Positions 62,535-64,000 of a stretch of 64,000 bases of DNA are shown here, one piece after another. A model generated the notes under the pieces. That model ran no database searches. It worked only from the letters and a program-made list of their open reading frames with translations, and was not told the origin of the DNA. The DNA is from Phytomonas francai (taxonomy: Eukaryota; Euglenozoa; Kinetoplastea; Trypanosomatida; Trypanosomatidae), in assembly GCA_001766655.1 (NCBI GenBank), contig MJCC01000001.1, positions 874,614 through 938,613 on the forward strand, written 5' to 3'. The translations under genes were made by a program, and so were the position numbers. How positions within the stretch are numbered: the stretch's first letter is position 1; each line of letters begins with the position of its first letter.

Positions 62535-64000
62535 CTACAAAAGCATGGACGCCGCCCAGCCTCCTTCGTTAAGAGGCTGTATCGTAACCCCTTCAGGTAT
62601 TCGTTCGCGATCGGTACTATTACCAACCACATTATTGCAGCGAGTGCTGTCACTGTTTCCTTCAATTTCCCATGAGTACCACACTCGCCTCTTTGTCTCT
62701 TCGACATGACGACGAAAACTGAATACAAATTCGCCCGTGCGGTCCAGGTTCTGAAGTTGGTATGAAGGGTCAAGAGCAAGATAGCCTGGAAACCAACTGT
62801 ACATACCCGGGGTTCGGCTGCGCGGTTCGGTGCTGATGCACACCTCCTCCCCATCCAACTCTGAGTGGTATAGCACGCAGCTGAAGAAGCCCACCATCCC
62901 GCTGCAGCGCGTGTCTTCAGGGATGTTAAAACGCAACGTGCAGTGCCGCTCATAAGGATGGCAGCCAGCTGGTGCCCCTCTGTCCTCGCCGCCCGCCTCT
63001 GGGTCTAAAGAGAAAAAGTGAGAGAAGCACCAGCAAGCCTGAGGCGAATCAAGCAACACACCGCGGGTAATGTTGGACACCATCGGCGATGAAAACAGGG
63101 CCACGTGCCGGTTGGTGCAATACTCGGGGCACACAGTGAGGCCACGGATTGCGGTGTCAAACAAACACTGTTCTATGCGTGTCGAGCGCAGCGGCGCCAC
63201 CCATGTTGTATAGCTTTGAGGGATACTGACGAAGTGCTTGTTAGGGATAATGCCCTTCACTGCCTGCAATTGCAACAGTTGGTTATGAAAGGTATCGATA
63301 CACTCAGGTGAGAGTTCGTTGTCACCGAAGCTGCCCAGCATTTCCGAGACCAGTAAATCACAAAGTCCGAAGTCATCGGGAAGCTGGACCAACTCCGTCC
63401 CTGTCCCGTTATTACCGGGGCCCTCAAACAAGTGCCGACCGTCACCCACTATCACCGCCAACGTATGATCAAACGCTGCAGCTTGGTGACGCCATTCCGG
63501 ATCACAGAGCCAGCGTAGTCGCGTCAACTCGGCAGCAGGTTGATTTTTTTCAATCGCGAAGAGACGCAGACGCAAGCCAAGTGTCGAGGCAGCAGAAATG
63601 ATCTCGTCTACGATGCCACCGCGCCCACAGCCAAGAAGCACAACGTACACAGTGTTTACTGCCCGCTCCACCGCAGCCTCGCGGTCGTTGCCAACGCCTG
63701 TTACGATGGAAGAGATGAAGCCTGAGTTAAGTCGCCCGTGGTGAAACACAGCGGGGTCTCGGCTAGACCAGTCTCGTAAAAACAACAAGACGGCATCACG
63801 ATACCGACTATACTTGGTGGAGTCGCATTCGAATATGTGGTAAACCGCATTTGGCAATAACTGTGACAGCGGCTGCAGGGGGAGTTGTAGTGTATCCTCA
63901 TAGTTTCCGAACGGGTCACGTGTGGGATCCACCACCTCCCTGGAATACAAATAGCTCATTATCGAGTAGTCTTCAAATAACGGGAGGGAAAAGAGGGGCA
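62535..64000 (-). CDS. PRMT5: Protein arginine methyltransferase 5 (PRMT5), 5' end beyond the window
   Basis: It transfers methyl groups from S-adenosylmethionine to arginines (symmetric dimethylation). The frame is open across the right edge, and the reading before the internal ATG at 63959 (LPLFEDYSI) is protein-like, so the true start and the N-terminal TIM-barrel part probably lie outside. Within the window are GNYEDTLQLPLQPLSQLL and YHIFECDSTKYSRYRDAVLL (the PRMT5-specific lead-in), the SAM loop VVLLGCGRGGIVDEII, the FAIEKNQPAAEL acidic post-loop, and the double-E loop SEMLGSFGDNELSPECIDTF. The PRMT5 beta-barrel follows (HFVSIPQSYTTWVAPLRSTR, HYE-type C-terminal strands) to KNDE-less end GGWAASMLL. 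Human PRMT5 has SELLGSFADNELSPECLD at the same place, so family assignment is firm. Confidence 0.93.
   Translation of the reverse strand, partial: PLFSLPLFEDYSIMSYLYSREVVDPTRDPFGNYEDTLQLPLQPLSQLLPNAVYHIFECDSTKYSRYRDAVLLFLRDWSSRDPAVFHHGRLNSGFISSIVTGVGNDREAAVERAVNTVYVVLLGCGRGGIVDEIISAASTLGLRLRLFAIEKNQPAAELTRLRWLCDPEWRHQAAAFDHTLAVIVGDGRHLFEGPGNNGTGTELVQLPDDFGLCDLLVSEMLGSFGDNELSPECIDTFHNQLLQLQAVKGIIPNKHFVSIPQSYTTWVAPLRSTRIEQCLFDTAIRGLTVCPEYCTNRHVALFSSPMVSNITRGVLLDSPQACWCFSHFFSLDPEAGGEDRGAPAGCHPYERHCTLRFNIPEDTRCSGMVGFFSCVLYHSELDGEEVCISTEPRSRTPGMYSWFPGYLALDPSYQLQNLDRTGEFVFSFRRHVEETKRRVWYSWEIEGNSDSTRCNNVVGNSTDRERIPEGVTIQPLNEGGWAASMLL

Noticed and set aside
1..64000. A reassigned nuclear genetic code (stop codons read as Trp and Glu)
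   Set aside because: Eight genes end naturally at TGA (7188, 18550, 24264, 30683, 33813, 44525, 54474, 61010), and the CYB5D1-like end matches its family exactly at that TGA. Long conserved genes such as SMC4 contain no in-frame stops. In four cases a TAA follows the TGA within about six codons, but this is not enough to claim reassignment.

Overview
This window reads as nuclear DNA of a kinetoplastid, most likely a trypanosomatid. About two dozen intronless genes all lie on the minus strand with no strand switch, which is the layout of a directional (polycistronic) gene cluster. GC-balanced coding blocks alternate with very AT-rich spacers full of TA and homopolymer tracts. Pyrimidine tract plus AG acceptors for trans-splicing can be seen just 5' of several start codons. 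The protein set (single-domain type II thymidine kinase, CYB5D1-like and flagellar adenylate-kinase-like proteins, PRMT5, PIF1 helicase, many long coiled-coil proteins without recognisable relatives) fits that group. I cannot name the species from sequence alone. Transcription would run from high to low coordinates.

In transcription order from the right edge: PRMT5 (5' end cut by the window edge), CYB5D1-like protein, branched-chain ketoacid dehydrogenase E1 alpha, a DUF393/DCC thiol-disulfide protein, a DUF971 protein, a DHHC palmitoyltransferase, a two-pass membrane protein, a secreted or lumenal protein, then a badly broken PB1-domain gene (about 46.7-50.4 kb), and V-ATPase subunit H. Next come an assembly gap (570 N, 43569-44138) and a GC-rich island without a convincing gene (about 42.03-43.57 kb). 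They are followed by condensin SMC4, a small signal-peptide protein, a mitochondrial-looking GGQ (release-factor-domain) coiled-coil protein, a small hypothetical, a RING-H2 protein, a longin R-SNARE, a Yippee/Mis18-like zinc protein, a PPR-like helical-repeat protein, an adenylate-kinase-like protein with a destroyed P-loop, a WD40/coiled-coil protein, a 1229-residue coiled-coil protein with two similar globular inserts, thymidine kinase, a small coiled-coil protein, a PIF1-family helicase, a ribosomal L1-domain (Utp30-like) protein and a large protein with degenerate EF-hand-like lobes. The left 0.7 kb holds a decayed, unidentified gene.

The genes do not form a functional operon; as usual in kinetoplastids, neighbours serve unrelated jobs (chromosome condensation, nucleotide salvage, amino-acid catabolism, membrane traffic, flagellum, ribosome biogenesis). 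The most unusual items are: the PB1 gene, where one long protein can be followed through four in-frame stop codons (TAG, TGA, TGA, TAA) and two compensating frameshifts while its neighbours are intact; a catalytically dead adenylate-kinase fold; a GGQ peptidyl-hydrolase domain fused to a long coiled coil; and a Yippee/Mis18-type zinc domain in a lineage thought to lack CENP-A. For many genes the longest open frame begins at a non-ATG codon, so I chose the first in-frame ATG; where an acceptor AG is visible it supports that choice.
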